A stretch of 64,000 nucleotides of DNA from Halichoerus grypus (GCF_964656455.1 NC_135718.1:125093093-125157092); one strand, 5' to 3'; counted from the stretch's first letter, positions 1-53,800 are shown. Translations and numbers: made by a program. The notes: generated by a model not told the origin, from the sequence alone.

Positions 1-900
1 GGAGGGAAAGAGAAAGGGAGAGAAGAAATACTAGTAGAAAGCAATAGGTGAGATAGCAGAAATATGCCACACAATATATCAAAAGTCGCCATAAATACAT
101 ATGGCCTCAGTTTACCTTTTGAAACACAGATACTCAGATTTGAGTAAAGACATATTGTGGAGGAATTTCATAGTCTGAAGGAAGACCAAGTGATATTTTA
201 GGAGAAATTTTATCATTTTGCTGTATGCTGAGTGACAATCAACGGAGAGTGTTTGTAAGAACCAAAACAATAAATGCAAAAATGATAGAAGGGAGAACAT
301 CACTAAGTTTAGAGTACCAAGTTATTGAAAGAAGGAAGAAAATTATACTAAGAATTTATTCACAAACTTAAAGGCTTGTTTTTTTAAAAAGAATAATAAA
401 ATAGATGTCTAGCAAAAACTGAAACCCCCCATTGATTTAAAAAATTCTTAAAGTAGACATTTAACAAATTATAAAACAACTTTGCATCCAATATGAAAAG
501 TTAGATAAGATGAATAATTTTTTAGAACTTATGAATTATGAAAATTTACCTGGGAGGCGTTAGAAAATTGGAATTAAATTTATAGTCCAATGTCTCTCTA
601 CTCATTTCACACTCACCGTCTGCTTCCCTCACCTGTTCTTAAGAAAATGTGAAGACAAATTTGCCACATGTTCAAAGAATGGATAGTTTCTATCTTATCC
701 AAACTACTCAACAGGATAGAAGACATGGAAATCTATCAACTCATTTTGGTTATTCTTAGGGTTTAGGATAGGCTTAGGGTTAATGTTCAGTGGATTTGCA
801 ACTTGAGTAAAACTGAGGCAACTATAGGTCAATCTCTCCTGTGAACACAGATACTAAATAGTAAATTAAGTGTTAGCAAAGTGGATCCTTCAGTGTATTA
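1..900. other. PTPRC intron, no feature recognised
   Basis: AT-rich intron sequence lying 5' of the first visible exon. I find no open coding exon with splice sites and no repeat I can name. TTAGGG-like words near 755-785 are too few to be a telomeric tract. Confidence 0.5.
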
Positions 901-1690
901 AAAATATATAATCACCAAAAAAGATATACAAATGACAAATAAGAATATGAAGAGATGCTCTACTTCCTATGCCATCAGGGAAATTCAAACAAAAACAAGA
1001 ATGAGATACACTACATGTCTATTAGAATGTCCAGAATCTGAAACACTCACAACATCAAATATTGGCAACATGTGGAACAATGTTGCAATCCAAAACAAAA
1101 TCATTCATTGCTGGTAAGAATGCGAAGTGGTACAGCCACTCTGGAAGACATTTTGGTGGTTTCTGCTAAACGAAACATACTATTTCCATACAATCCACAC
1201 TCCTTGGTATTTACTCAAAGGAGCTGAAAAGTTATGTCCACACAAAAACCTACCCAGAGATGTTTATAGCAGCTTTATTCATAATTGCCAAAACTCGGAG
1301 GCAACCAAGATGTCCTTTGGTAGGTGAATGGGTAAATTATAGTAGAACCAGACAATGGAATATTATTCAGCACTAAAGAGAAATGAGTTGTCAAGCCACG
1401 GGAAGACATGAAAGAACTTTAAATGCATATTACTAAGTGAAAGAAGCCAATCTGGAAAGACTACATATTGTATGGTTCCAACTACATGATATTCTGAAAA
1501 AAGCAAAACTATGGAAGCAGGAAAAAGATCAGAGGCTGCCTGATACCATACTCTGCATGATACCGTAATCATGGGTACATGTCAAATGATACATTTGCTC
1601 AAACCCACAGAATATATGACATCAAGAATGAGCCCTAATATGAACTTTGGGTTTGGAGATTGTGATGTGTCAGTTGTTAATTCACCAACT
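900..1690 (+). mobile_element. Old L1 fragment, 3' end of ORF2 and 3' UTR, sense
   Basis: Reads like decayed L1: atgacaaataagaatatgaag, then a degenerate ORF2 end and the typical 3' UTR text (gcaaccaagatgtcctttgg, ggtgaatgggtaaat, tggaatattattcagc). Many stops and indels make it an inactive mid-age L1M-type copy. Confidence 0.75.
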
Positions 1691-3510
1691 TTGTGATTCA
1701 CCCATTTAAAGTATATAATTCAGTGTTTTAAAAATATATTAAGACTATATTAAGAGTTGTGCAATCACCGCCAGAATCAACTTTAGAACTTTAGAACATT
1801 TTCATCACACCAAAAAGAAACCCCGTATCTGTTAGCATTCGGTCCCCATTTCCCTCCTACTTTCCACACCTAAACAACTACCAATCTACTTTCTGCTCCA
1901 ATGGATTTGCCTATTCTGGATATTTCATATAAATGGAATCGTATAATATGTTGTCTTTTGTGACTGGTTTCTTTGACTTAGCATAATGTTTTCAGGGTGC
2001 TTCCATGTTGTAAAATGTATCAATACTTCAATTCTTTTATTGCCTGATAATATTCCATTGTATGGATATGCTTTATTTTGTTTGTTCATCCATCAGTTGA
2101 TTAGGTTGTCTCTATTTTTTGGTTATTATGAATAATGCTGCTATGAACATTCATTTACAAGTTTTGTATAGACCTATGTTTCATTACTCTCATGTTCACG
2201 CCTAGGCTTGGATTTGGGGATCATATGACAACCTTATGTTCTGAATTTTGAAGAACTGCCCATCTGTTTTCCAAAGTGGTTGCATCACTTTACATTCCCA
2301 TGAACAATGCGTGAGGGTTCTAAATTTATCCATATCTTCACCAACACTCATTATTGTCTCTCTTTTTTATTATAGTCATCCCAGTGGATATAAAGTGGTA
2401 TCTCATTGTGATTTGGATTAATGACTAATGATTTTGAGCATGGCTTCAGGTGTTTATTGGCCATTTGTATATCTTTTATCTATTCAAATCCTTCGCTATT
2501 TTTAAAAAATCTTTTTTATTAAGTTATAAGAGTTCTTTATATGTTCTAGACACAAGTCCCTTGTCAGACATATGCTTTGCAAATATCTTTTTCCATTCTG
2601 TGGGTTGTCATTTTACTTTGTTGATAACTTTTGAAACATAAGATTTTAATTTTGATGAAGTCCAACTTATCAACTTTACCTTTTTGCTTATGGTTTGGTG
2701 TCACCTTTAAAACTCATTGCCAAATCCAAAGTCATGCAGATTTATTCCTATGTTTTCTTCTAATAGTTTTATAGTTTTATCTCCTAAATGTAACACTATT
2801 AATCCATTTTGAGTTAATATTTGTATATGATGTGAGGTAAGAGTTCAGTTTCATACTTTTGATATGGCTGTCCACTTGTCCTAGGACCATTTGCTGAAAA
2901 GACTATCTTTTCCCCATTGAATATCCTTGTCACCCTTGTCAAAAGTTAACCATAATGATGGGCTTATTTCTGGACTCTAAGCTTTATTCCATTGATCTAC
3001 ATGTCTATTCTTATGCTAGTATTACTCTTGCTTTATATAAGTTTTGAAATCAGAAATTGTGACCTTCAACTTTGTTCTTCAAAATTGTTTTGGTTATTCA
3101 AGTTTCCATGAAATTACACGTGAAGTTTAGGATCAACTTGTCAATTTCTATAAATAAGCCAGTCAGAATTCTGATAGGGGTTGCATTGAACCTGTATAAA
3201 TCAATTTAGGGAGTAATGCCATCTCAAAAATGTTAGTCTTCCAGTCCATGAATGTGCGGTGTCTTCCCATTAATTTGTCTTCTTTAATGTATTAAAAATT
3301 TTTTTTGTAGTTTCCAGGACATAAGTTTTGCACTTCTTTTTTTTAAAATTTATTTCTAGTTTTATATTTATTCTTGCTTATATGGTAATATTTTCTTAAT
3401 TTAATTTTCAGATTGTTTATTGCTAGTATATAGACATACTATTTATTTTCTGTGTTGATCTTGCAGTCCGCCACATTACTGAACTTGTTTATTAAGGATA
3501 ATATCACAGA
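1690..3510 (-). mobile_element. Old L1 fragment, antisense
   Basis: The + strand carries reversed L1 3' UTR phrases (aataatgctgctatgaacat, aattcttttattgcctgata, ttgccatttgtatatc-like text) running into reversed ORF2 (gaaaagactatcttttcccc, cttgtcacccttgtcaaaag). It is tail-to-tail with the preceding sense L1. Decayed; no intact frame. Confidence 0.75.
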
Positions 3511-4950
3511 ACTTTTGAAAGACCATACTAAAATGATTCTAAATGTTATATGGAAGGGTTAGCTAGGGATTAAGGGAACTGCCCCAATATGACTCCTGAT
3601 TACTCTCCAAAACAAAATAACAAGAAGAAAAATAAAACGACATTAAAATTATGTCCCCAGCACACCTAAAAAAATGTAATATTTTTTGAATATTAGGTAC
3701 TAAAATTATTGCAATCTTTATAAATCAATGTAACAAAATAGAAATCCTAGGAAATTTTTTATAAATAAAAGATATACTTTATTTATAAAAAATATGGGAA
3801 AGGGTATTTTTTTTCAACAAATGATCCTATAGAAGAAAAAATGAACATCAGTCTTTACCTCTCAACAAACACAAAAATTAACTCAAAGTGGATTGCAGAC
3901 CTAAACACTAAAGTTAAAACTATAAAATGTCTAGACAAAGACATTAGAAAAAAAACAACCTTTGCTACTTTGGTGCAGGCAATGATTTCTTAGGACATAA
4001 AAAGGAAGAATCATAAAGAAAAATTTTATAAATTAAACTTCATGAAAATTGAATGTTCTGCTCTTCAGATAAAGCCATTAAGGAAATAAAAAGCAATCAA
4101 CCCATACATTATAGGAAAATATCCACAATTAATTTTTCAACAAAAGAAGTTTCTCCAGAATATATAGGAAACTCTTCCAAATACAAAATAAGACACCAAC
4201 TGACCAAATTAAAAATACTCAAACATTTTGAACATATGCTTCACAAAAGAAGATATGCAAATGGCCAATAAGCATGTGTAAAGATGCTCAATATCATTAG
4301 TCATCTGGGAAATGCAAATTAAAACAACTATGAGAGGATGATGACATTACACACCCACTAAAATGGCTAACGTTAAAAAGACTGACAATACTACTGGTGG
4401 AGAATGTAAGGTAATAACTTAAAAATTTTACTCCAGGTTATTTGCCAAAGAGAAAAAACATGTCACACAAAGACTTCTACACAAAGATTCATAGCAGATT
4501 GACTCATAGTAGCCAAAAGTCTGGAAACAACCCTAATGTCCCAACAACAGTTGAATGAATAGATAAAATGTGGTATATCCTTACAATGGAATACTACTCA
4601 TGAAATAAAAGAACCAACTACTGACACATGCAACAACATGAATGAACCTCTAGAACATTATATTGGGCGCCATATGCTAGACATAAAAAAAGTACTTAGT
4701 ATTTGATTTTATCTATGTGAAATGGGTGAATAAATGAATTTAACCTATAGTAAAAGAAAGCAGTTCAGAGGCTGTTTGGGATTGGGCAATGGAGCTGAGT
4801 TGACTGGGATGTGGCACAGAAGAACTTTGAGGGGATGATAGAGATAGTCTAGGTCTTGACTGTGGTGGTGGTTATGTAGATGCATGTATTTGTCAAAAGT
4901 CATACATTTTACCTCAAATTGTGTGTCTTAATGTAAATTATACCTGATAA
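3500..4950 (+). mobile_element. Old L1 fragment, ORF2 C-terminal part and 3' UTR, sense
   Basis: ORF2-like words (aattaactcaaagtggattg, gcaatgatttcttaggacat, cacaaaagaagatatgcaaa) continue to 3' UTR words (ggaaacaaccctaatgtccc, tggtatatccttacaatgga). Several frameshifts. It lies head to head with the antisense copy on its left. Confidence 0.75.
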
Positions 4951-5314
4951 ATTTGATCTAGGCATTTATTATATTCTTCATCTCAAGTTATGATGACTAG
5001 TTACTGGAAGCTTCCAAATAATGACAGTTAAGTTTACCAGTACTACCAATGACAGATTTTCAGCACAGTGAAAGCTAGAAATCCCAGGATAGCTGAACAA
5101 GAATATATATGACAGGAAGAGGGTATTCTCAGAGGTCTTCAGGTCAGCTGACTCTTTCAGGTCCACGGTGCCACGTTAGAGTGACATTTCCTCTGTTAAG
5201 TGATCTCTAAAAAAAATTCATAGTTAAAATATGGTTATTGGTAATCATAATTATGAAGAATGTTTTTATTCCCTTTCTTATTTCTCATATTTTATATTCT
5301 TATTCATTTAACAG

Positions 5315-45945
<40,631 letters not shown>

Positions 45946-46190
45946 GAAAAGACATACACAGGACTCAAAACCTTGTATTAAGTGTTATTTCTATTTTTCT
46001 AGAAGTAGGAGGACAAAATAGATATACAGTGGATTTATGAAGTACATTGGACCAATTTTTGAGAAGTTTTTATTTTACTACTGTAGAAACATATTTAAGA
46101 CAGTTTCGCTAAAACGTTTGTACAGTTTTATGCATATTTTAAATTTTTACTTATCATTCAGCAAAAAACATCTTCTTTGTAGTATTTGCA

Positions 46191-46243
46191 TGTGTGTGTG
46201 TGTGAGAGAGACAGACAGCAACAGAAAGGGAGAGAGAGAGAGG
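46191..46243. repeat. PTPRC: (TG)n(AG)n composite microsatellite in the 3' UTR
   Basis: About seven TG units followed by AG/CAG-rich sequence ending agagagagagagg. Confidence 0.9.
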
Positions 46244-46378
46244 ATGCTTTTAAGTGAATTTAAATGCTTTTGAGAAACTTTACCCTTTTATTTGAAGAAA
46301 AAACACATTTTATACTGAACATATTAACTTAGTTTAAAGGACTATCTTTTAAATCATAAATTGTGTGTGGGTCCTAAG

Positions 46379-46384
46379 AATAAA
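46379..46384 (+). promoter_or_regulatory. PTPRC: Possible proximal polyadenylation signal AATAAA
   Basis: AATAAA within ctaagAATAAAatg, 434 nt after the stop. If used, it would give a shorter 3' UTR that keeps the microsatellite but loses the last 340 nt. No transcript evidence is available. Confidence 0.35.
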
Positions 46385-46718
46385 ATGTACATTTCTAGAA
46401 TGACCTCAAGATGTCCTCCTTGTTCTACTCATATATATCTTATAGTTTACTATTTTACTTCTAGAAATAGACATAAAAGTAGTATGTGTGTGCATAGTTA
46501 CTACAAGAAAGTTAACTAAATTAACATTTGGAAATCTTACATTCCATATGTTAGCATTTAGTCCATATCTTTCAAGCTCATTTAATCTAATTTAAAATTT
46601 TCAAGCACGCTTATCTTGTTATATTCATATGGTGTTTATAATTTTGTAACACGGACTATTCTCTGTATAATATGTGAAATCTTTTGACCGAGAATTATGT
46701 TTGTTGCAGTTGAATTTA

Positions 46719-46724
46719 AATAAA
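46719..46724 (+). promoter_or_regulatory. PTPRC: Polyadenylation signal AATAAA (likely main site)
   Basis: AATAAA within ttaAATAAAcatc, about 775 nt after the stop, followed by AT-rich sequence. It probably sets the 3' end of PTPRC mRNA near 46740. Confidence 0.7.
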
Positions 46725-46924
46725 CATCTTTAAACAAATGCCATATATATTAATATTCATAGGATAAAAATAGAATTATGCAAACATATTTGTGTGAAAT
46801 ATTTACATTTGAAACCTGATCAGCTATTTTTATGGAATGCAACACTGATATGAGAAATATAATATTGCACATGCATACTTTCCATGTTAAAGTTCATCCT
46901 TGACTTTCACCCAAGTGCATTTAC

Positions 46925-47036
46925 TTTTTTTTATCCATTTTATTTTATTTTAATTCCAGTATAGTTAATATACAGTGTTTATTAGTTTAGGTGTACAATA
47001 TGTTGATTCAACAAGTCTATTTATCACAACAGAAGT
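46925..47036 (-). mobile_element. Carnivore L1 3' end fragment, antisense
   Basis: ttttaattccagtatagtta, gtttaggtgtacaatatgtt, attcaacaagtctatttatc: reversed L1 3' terminus. Confidence 0.75.
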
Positions 47037-47039
47037 ACA

Positions 47040-47535
47040 TTGACTTTGAATTTCTCAAATGCTTAGACTACAATAGGTGAATTATAGAAAAAGCCCAAGT
47101 GTCCATTGATTGATGAATGGATAAAGAAGTTATGGAATATATATACAATGGAGTACTACTCAGCCATAAAAAAGAATGAAATCTTTCCATTTGCAATGAC
47201 ATGGTGGAGCCAGAGAGTATTATGCTAAGGGAAATAAGTCAGTCAGAGAAAGAAAAATACCACATGTGGAATTTAAGAAACAAAACAAACGAGCAAAGGA
47301 AAAAAAGAGAAAAAGAGAGGCAAACCAAGAAACAGATTCTTAACTATAGAGAGCAAACGGCTGGTTACGAGAAGGGAGGTGGGTGGGGGATGGGTGAAAT
47401 AAGTGATGGGGATTAAGGAGTACACTTGTGATGAGCACTAGGTGATGTAGGGAAGTGAATCACTGTACTGTACACCTGAAACTAATAATACACTGTATGT
47501 TAACACCTGGAATTTAAATCAAAACTTAAAAAAAA
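47040..47535 (+). mobile_element. Carnivore L1 3' UTR and 3' end, sense
   Basis: aagtgtccattgattgatga, atggagtactactcagccat, tgctaagggaaataagtcag, ggattaaggagtacacttgt, tacacctgaaactaataata, ending cttaaaaaaaaa. Lies beside an antisense piece of the same 3' end, giving an inverted pair. Confidence 0.85.
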
Positions 47536-47719
47536 ATTCTTAGACTGCTTTTACCAGAAATTGACATCAATAATCATAATAAAATTCAATCATTATCTTT
47601 TCTTATACATAATATATTGTGTTACATGTTCCTATATGAATTATATAAGCACATTCTAAAATATAGGTTTAATGCAATGAACGTTTGTAGAACAATTTCA
47701 CAGATCTCAATTTTTCTTA

Positions 47720-47920
47720 AAGATTTATTTATTTTTATTATTTGAAAGTGTGCTCACGCACGGGGAAGGGGGGCAGAGGGAGAGGGAGAGAGAGAATCTC
47801 AAGCAGAGTCCCTGCTGAGTGCCCAGGCCAATGTGGGGCTCGATTCCACGACCCTAAGATCATGACCTGGGCCAGAATCAAGAGTCAGACACTTAATTGA
47901 CTGAACCACCCAGGTGCCCT
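47720..47920 (-). mobile_element. Carnivore SINE, antisense, older
   Basis: cttaaagatttatttatttt at left, (GA)n, tgacctgggccagaatcaag, gactgaaccacccaggtgcc at right. Flanks cacagatctcaatttttctt and cacaagtctcaattttcttt are a diverged duplication. Confidence 0.88.
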
Positions 47921-47944
47921 GTCACAAGTCTCAATTTTCTTTTT

Positions 47945-49915
47945 AAAAGATCCATAGTCTAATAATTATTTAGGATCATAAAAAATTTAAGAAAAATGGC
48001 ATTTTTCAAAAAAGTAATGAACATTCTTTTTGGTGAATTCTGCATGAGGTTATTACATTAGTCACACACTACGTTTAGGTTGGCTTGGTTTTCTAAATCT
48101 TCACTCTCCTGACTGATTTTAAATGTCTTAACTATGTATCATCAATTGCTTTCCATTCAACTCAATTTATCTTGGGTTTGTCTTTCTAATTCTTTTATTA
48201 GACACGTGAAATTAGCAACTAATTCTTACATTATTGGATAGTACCTTGTTAACATATGAAAATAAGTAAATTTTAAAATGAAACACTAGTTTCTAATTTA
48301 TATTGCGTTTACATACTATCTCCTTACTTATTAATGAGAAAATGGGGTCTAGAATCATCCATTATGGGTACCATGAAGAAATAAATCTTGCTTTCACTTC
48401 TTGTTAGTCACTCAAATTTTTAATGCCTTGGTTTCTCCAACTGAAATGAGATAAGTTGCCATTTACAGGGTAATATTAAAATTTACAGTTTTTGTATGTG
48501 GCAAACTAGTGTTACATGAGTCCATTTTTTATTTGTGAGCTGCTTTAAAATGCAAACAGCAAAAGTTTTGAATTTTAAATAGTCTACAAGGAAAGTTTCC
48601 CTCTGAGGTTTCTGGGGCAAATGACATCTTCCAAATGGGGATGTTGTGTGTTTTTAATGTGTATTTTCCACTTGAGTCTATCTTTTGAGAAGATACAAAA
48701 TAAATACTTAGAAAATAGAGCTATGGTAATTTCTGTTAGTTTAAGAAGCAAGTTGGAAACTTTATTTTTTTCTTTTTTAAATGAGAAGTTGTAAAGGAAG
48801 AGCTAGAGTAGGGGGTCAGAAGGACCATTACTCTGTGAGAATATCTATCAATCAGAAGGTGGGATCCATTGCATTAGAACATGAAATTATATGTATATGA
48901 ATTTTATTTTAAAAAAGAAAATAATATGTGCATTATAGACCCATGTCCATGACTATGGGTTGCATTCCTAGAGAATCTATCATGAGATATAAAAGATTAG
49001 TTTTCTAAAGTTTGGCACTGCCATTAGTAATTCCAAGACCTAGTTAGAAAAATTAAACAAAAAGTTCCAATTTAATAAAGCCTGGTCCATTTTAGGGTTA
49101 AGGCTCTGGATATCATTGTACATTTATTGGGCAAAAAGAGATGATGTTATGTTTCTTTTAAAGTTTATTTTATTTCTGGGACCAGGATTCATTGGAAATA
49201 AAAGATACATTTACTCTTCTTAAAATTCAGTTCCCAAGCCATTAATTTTTTACAGTGACAAATAAATATTTGCAGAAAAGAGAGATACACTGTAATAGTC
49301 CCTTGCAATTATAAAACTGTGTGTAGTGATTAGCTGAATGTCTTTGCAATGATAATTTAGAATTATAAGCTTTTACTCAAAACTCTATACATGGACAGTG
49401 AAATTTTCACATCTATGTTTGCTCTGTTCCCCCTAAAACACTGAATACAAAGCTTATTATTTATTTTAACTAACTAGGACTGATCTTAATTTTTAATTTA
49501 CACCAGAGATTTGTTTCAAAATGTTCTCATTGCAGTATATTAGGTCAAATTAAATGGGTGATAATTGCTCCTGCTTAATTGTAACATGTTTCTTGATATG
49601 AAGACTTTCAAATGTACAGCTTCAAAGGAAAAGAATATTTGTTCAAACGAGTAGGATATGCTGTGCTTTCATTTTCCTATACAAATTTTACAACTGGAAC
49701 AATCTGAGGGTTCTTCAAAGAGACACATTCAGAATTGAGCTTCCTTTCCTATTTCAGGTGAAGATTCATATTGCTAAGGTTCTATTTTCTCTAATCATTC
49801 TTTTGTAAGCTTCTTTACGTTTCTCTTTACATTTTCTCGGCAAACACTTTTTTTTTGTTGTTCACTACTAACCCAATGAAAGGGTGTGTGTGCTGTGTCG
49901 TTACTTCTAAATAAA
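47945..49915. other. Intergenic, nothing recognised
   Basis: About 2 kb of AT-rich sequence downstream of PTPRC, with no gene, RNA gene or repeat I can support. Confidence 0.5.
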
Positions 49916-49919
49916 AAAG

Positions 49920-50170
49920 TAATAATTATTGTAATAGCTAATGTTTAACGAGGCATAATATAGGCCTGGTATTTTATTAATTGTTTTACCTGCATTTGTT
50001 TATCAAGACAGATTCTATGCAGCACAGACTCTTAGTATCTCTACTTTATAGACAAGGAGTTGAGGCTCAGAAAATTTTGGTAGCCAGCTTGTTGTAACAC
50101 ATCTAGTAAATGACAGAGCCAGGATTGAACCACCGCTTACTGGCACCGTAGGCTATGTTCATAACCTTTT
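49920..50170 (-). mobile_element. MIR, antisense
   Basis: tagacaaggagttgaggctc, tagtaaatgacagagccagg, attgaaccaccgcttactgg and aggctatgttcataacct in reversed MIR order. Confidence 0.75.
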
Positions 50171-50179
50171 GTTCTTCTG

Positions 50180-51520
50180 GCTCTGAGTACCAACGTTGTT
50201 GATGTGTTTGGAAAAATTAGTAGAGAAAATAATCTGAATTTATTTTATGTCTTTCTCTATCCATGATTAAAACAAAAACAAAAACAAAACCACGTGTAAC
50301 ACACTCTCAGCAGCACTGTACAACATAGTAAGCTTAGTTGAACTCACAACATTGAAGTTATTATACAAAATAAACACACTCTTAAACATCCATGGGAAAG
50401 GATTGTTCTCATAATACATATAAACAAAGATCACCTCATCACTAATGTGAGTGCCAGGAAATAAAACACAACAATAAATCACAAATGTCACTGTTCCATT
50501 GTCTCTCAATTTGGTAATCAGAACAAGTTCTTACCGTTTGGATCACATTTCAGTATGTTTGTCAGAGAACCCATCAATCAGTATTTGAAACAAGTTAACA
50601 GGGCACCATAAAATGCAAACCACATTTATGGCGAGTATGACTCATTCACTCTCTCTGGTAAGTGAGTCCAAGGGAGCTTGGTTCTTTTGACCCAGCTGTT
50701 CCCAAACTTAGGATACCAGGTAACTGGAAATGCACTTTCTATGTAAAATCACACATGCATTTCCCCTCTAGAAAAATCAGCGCTTTCTTGATTCATATGC
50801 ACCTTCTCAGCATAGTAAAAGTGGGACCTCTGGTATACATATTTAATTTTCCTGGAAAGGAGAACTTACTGGGTTCATTAATATCACTCATATACAGTAA
50901 GCAAACCAGATCTGTAGAGGCTGATGAACTATTGAAGAATGAAAGTATTGTCTTGAATTTTTATGCTTGTGCAATCTTTTTTCAGGCACTCTCTGAGAAG
51001 TAGGGACAAGATGCGACACTAGGAAAGGAAACAATCTGCCCATTATTAATACATGGAATGGAAAGTAGGATAGTATCAGGACACCCACAGAATCTGTCCC
51101 CCCCCACCCCACTGGTGGACACAGACTCAAAGCAGGGATTTCCTTGCAGTATACTTAGGTAACTGTGTATTGAGAATTTTTACCGGTAATCAATAATTCA
51201 GATTTTTCATTAACTCTGACTATATTATCCCTCATGAATTACATTTCATGGCTTTTGTTAGGTGTTATAAGTCATAAAACAGAAAGGGGAGAAATGAATT
51301 ATTATATTTACAAGAAATTCACATGTAGTAAATCCCTTTATAAAGGAGTTCCCATTTATATTTAATTACTCGCTTTCATTGCATTGACAACTTAACCTAA
51401 AGACAGGGTTGGTAAACAAAGAATATGCAGAAGATTTAATACCATAAATGTGGATTTTTTTCATAATTAATGGAAATAAAAAAGTAAACTTAATGGCCAT
51501 CTATTATCTGTTTTGAGTTA
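50180..51520. other. Intergenic, nothing recognised
   Basis: The open frame 50662-51003 has no domain that I know and no codon or splice support. Confidence 0.45.
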
Positions 51521-51540
51521 CTTTAAATTGCCTTGGCCAA

Positions 51541-51749
51541 GGGGCACATGGGTGGCTCAGTCAGTTGTGCATCTGACTCTTCATTTTGGCTCTGGTCATA
51601 ATCTCAGGATTGTGGGATTGAGCCCCATGTCAGGCTCCATGCTCAATGGGGAGTCTGCTTGGGATTCTCTCCCTCTCCCTCTGCCCCTCCCCCACCTCAC
51701 TCTCTCTCTCAAATAAATAAAATAAATCTTTTTTAAAAATTTAAAAAAT
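51541..51749 (+). mobile_element. Carnivore SINE, sense, with 16-bp target-site duplication
   Basis: Head ggggcacatgggtggctcag, gtgggattgagccccatgtc, tail ctctcaaataaataaaataa. Flanked by aaattgccttggccaa at 51525-51540 and 51750-51765. Confidence 0.95.
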
Positions 51750-51769
51750 AAATTGCCTTGGCCAATAAA

Positions 51770-53370
51770 TTTTCCATCATTTGTCACATCTTGGGATCAT
51801 AAAGAATAGCAAAGAGCTGTTAGCTATTTAAAGTTGAACACCCAGTAGAACATTTTAGCAATTATTATTTTGACATCATCTTTTAAAAGCATGCTTTCCT
51901 TCTCCCACACACTATTCTTTTCCCATGGGGATGCATGCTTATTAGGTGACAAGTTTTTAATAATCCATGAGGTCTTTGTCCTAGAAGCTGCACCTTGACT
52001 TTGATCCCAATAATATCTGAATATCCTGTAATTCTAAATAACTCTGCATCCCTATTGAAGGACATGAGTACACCATAAAAGATCACACTTGGTTCAACAT
52101 ACAAGAAGCAATTTTTTCAACAGCTAGAGTCATGTTAATTATGTGAGCAAATATATATCAGTGATATAAATGCAGTAAACTTAGGTCTGGATTTTTCAGT
52201 GTGTGTGTGTGCAAGTATGTGGGTTTCCCTTAAGATAGTCTAATGTTTCTCATCTGGGATCATAGTCCGTTTTAGTTTTATAAAATGACTTCTTAAATGA
52301 AACAAATTATTTTTGTAAATAAAACATGATTTGGCAGTTCTCTTTTTGTTTAAAGTAACATTAAATGATGGAAGTCAAATTTCTTTTTGATGAGAATCAG
52401 TAGGAAATAAACTCTATCTGTTCTTTCAAGAGGTAGCAAAATACTTGTTCACAATTTAAATGCAGGAAGTTAGAAAAGGTCAAAATCAGTCAACTCAATG
52501 ACAAGTTTAGCCAAATTACTAAAACCCACTGAGTTTCTACAGATTTTTTTAAATATGTTTCAACTCAATGCCCTGTAATTATTCAGAGAACATGTGAATT
52601 TCAGAAATAATACCAACCCTACATTTACACAATGTTAAAGGGAGAGATTAATTTTTTGTAGCATTGCAAGATGATACACTTTGTAGGTTATTCATTATCT
52701 AACATAATTCAGTGGGGATTTACATATAAGATATCTCTCTGGGAATGTCATCTGAGATTTATGTTTGGTGATTTTATGTAGCCGCTGAAATTATTATAAG
52801 TGCAAGACATGTTTTAGTATTAATTTCACACACAAAAAAAAACCCAAAAAACAAAAAAAAGAACTTGGTATAGTCTGGGATTTCTAGTTACTCTATGGAT
52901 AACTCTAATCCTTCTTCCCACTCTGATTCTTTTCTTTCTGTATCCTGACTTCAAATACTTATGTATCATCATCATCAGGTCCTTGTACCACCTTCGCCCA
53001 CAAACACTCCTGTCTGACAATTAAGTGTGCATTCATCCGATTTCTCCCATCTCTGTTCCCACTTCCAGTCCTGCAGCTTCTCTGCTTGAAACTATTATTA
53101 TTTAAGACAACAACAACAACAAACACTTAAATTACCTACTGGTATCATTAAATATGGATGATTTCAAACTTGATTCAGGACCACAAGGTGGTGAACGGAT
53201 TATTTTCTTCTCTAAATTGATCTCCTTTACTGCTTTCCTTAGTGTTCTTCCAAACTTGAACCAACCCCAAGTCTCCAACTTTCATCAAATGCCATTGACT
53301 CTTTTCCTGGAAAAGAAAAAGAAGAAACCACTCACCTGAATTTCTTCTTATTCACTTAAAAATATATATT
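51770..53370. other. Intergenic, nothing recognised
   Basis: AT-rich. A/C-rich runs at 52828-52860 only. Confidence 0.5.
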
Positions 53371-53373
53371 CCT

Positions 53374-53571
53374 GGGCGCCTGGGTGGCTCAGTTGGTTAA
53401 ACGACTGCCTTCGGTTCAGGTCATGAAACCAGGGTCCTGGGATCGAGCCCCGCATGGGGCTCCCTGCTACTCAGGGAGCCTGCTTTTCCCTCTCCCTCTG
53501 CCTCCTACTCCCCCAGCTTGTGCTCTCTCTCTCTCTTTCTGTGTGTCAAATAAATAAATAAAATCTTTAAA
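53374..53571 (+). mobile_element. Carnivore SINE, sense, first of a tandem pair
   Basis: gggcgcctgggtggctcagt, tcctgggatcgagccccgca, gtgtgtcaaataaataaata, tail ending in aaaatatatatagatat. Confidence 0.95.
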
Positions 53572-53585
53572 ATATATATAGATAT

Positions 53586-53800
53586 GGGGCGCCTGGATGG
53601 CTCAGTTGGTTAAGCGACTGCCTTCGGCTCAGGTCATGATCCTGGAGTCCTGAGATCGAGTCCCACATCGGGCTCCCTGCTCAGCAGGGAGTCTGCTTCT
53701 TCCTCTGACCCTCTTCCCTCTCGTGCTCTCTATCTCTCATTCTCTCTCTCTCAAATAAATAAATAAAATCTTAAAAAAATAATAATAAAATATATATAGA
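53586..53800 (+). mobile_element. Carnivore SINE, sense, second of a tandem pair
   Basis: ggggcgcctggatggctcag, cctgagatcgagtcccacat, ctccctgctcagcagggagt, tail aaataaataaataaaatctt. aaaatatatatagatat occurs on both sides, so it seems to have inserted at the tail of the first copy. Confidence 0.95.

Larger units (their letters stand above)
45946..46740 (+). other. PTPRC: PTPRC 3' untranslated region
   Basis: AT-rich sequence from the stop codon to about 16 nt past the canonical AATAAA at 46719. It contains a (TG)n-(AG)n composite microsatellite (46191-46243) and a possible internal AATAAA at 46379. The 3' end is inferred from the signal, not from transcript data. Confidence 0.8.

Noticed and set aside
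755..785. TTAGGG-like words suggesting an interstitial telomere
   Set aside because: Only two or three scattered copies, not a tandem array.
1690..4950. Twin-priming inversion of a single L1
   Set aside because: The antisense part includes its own 3' UTR, so two separate L1 copies explain it better.
50662..51003. 113-residue plus-strand open frame downstream of PTPRC
   Set aside because: No domain, no promoter, no splice signals; this length is expected by chance in 64 kb.
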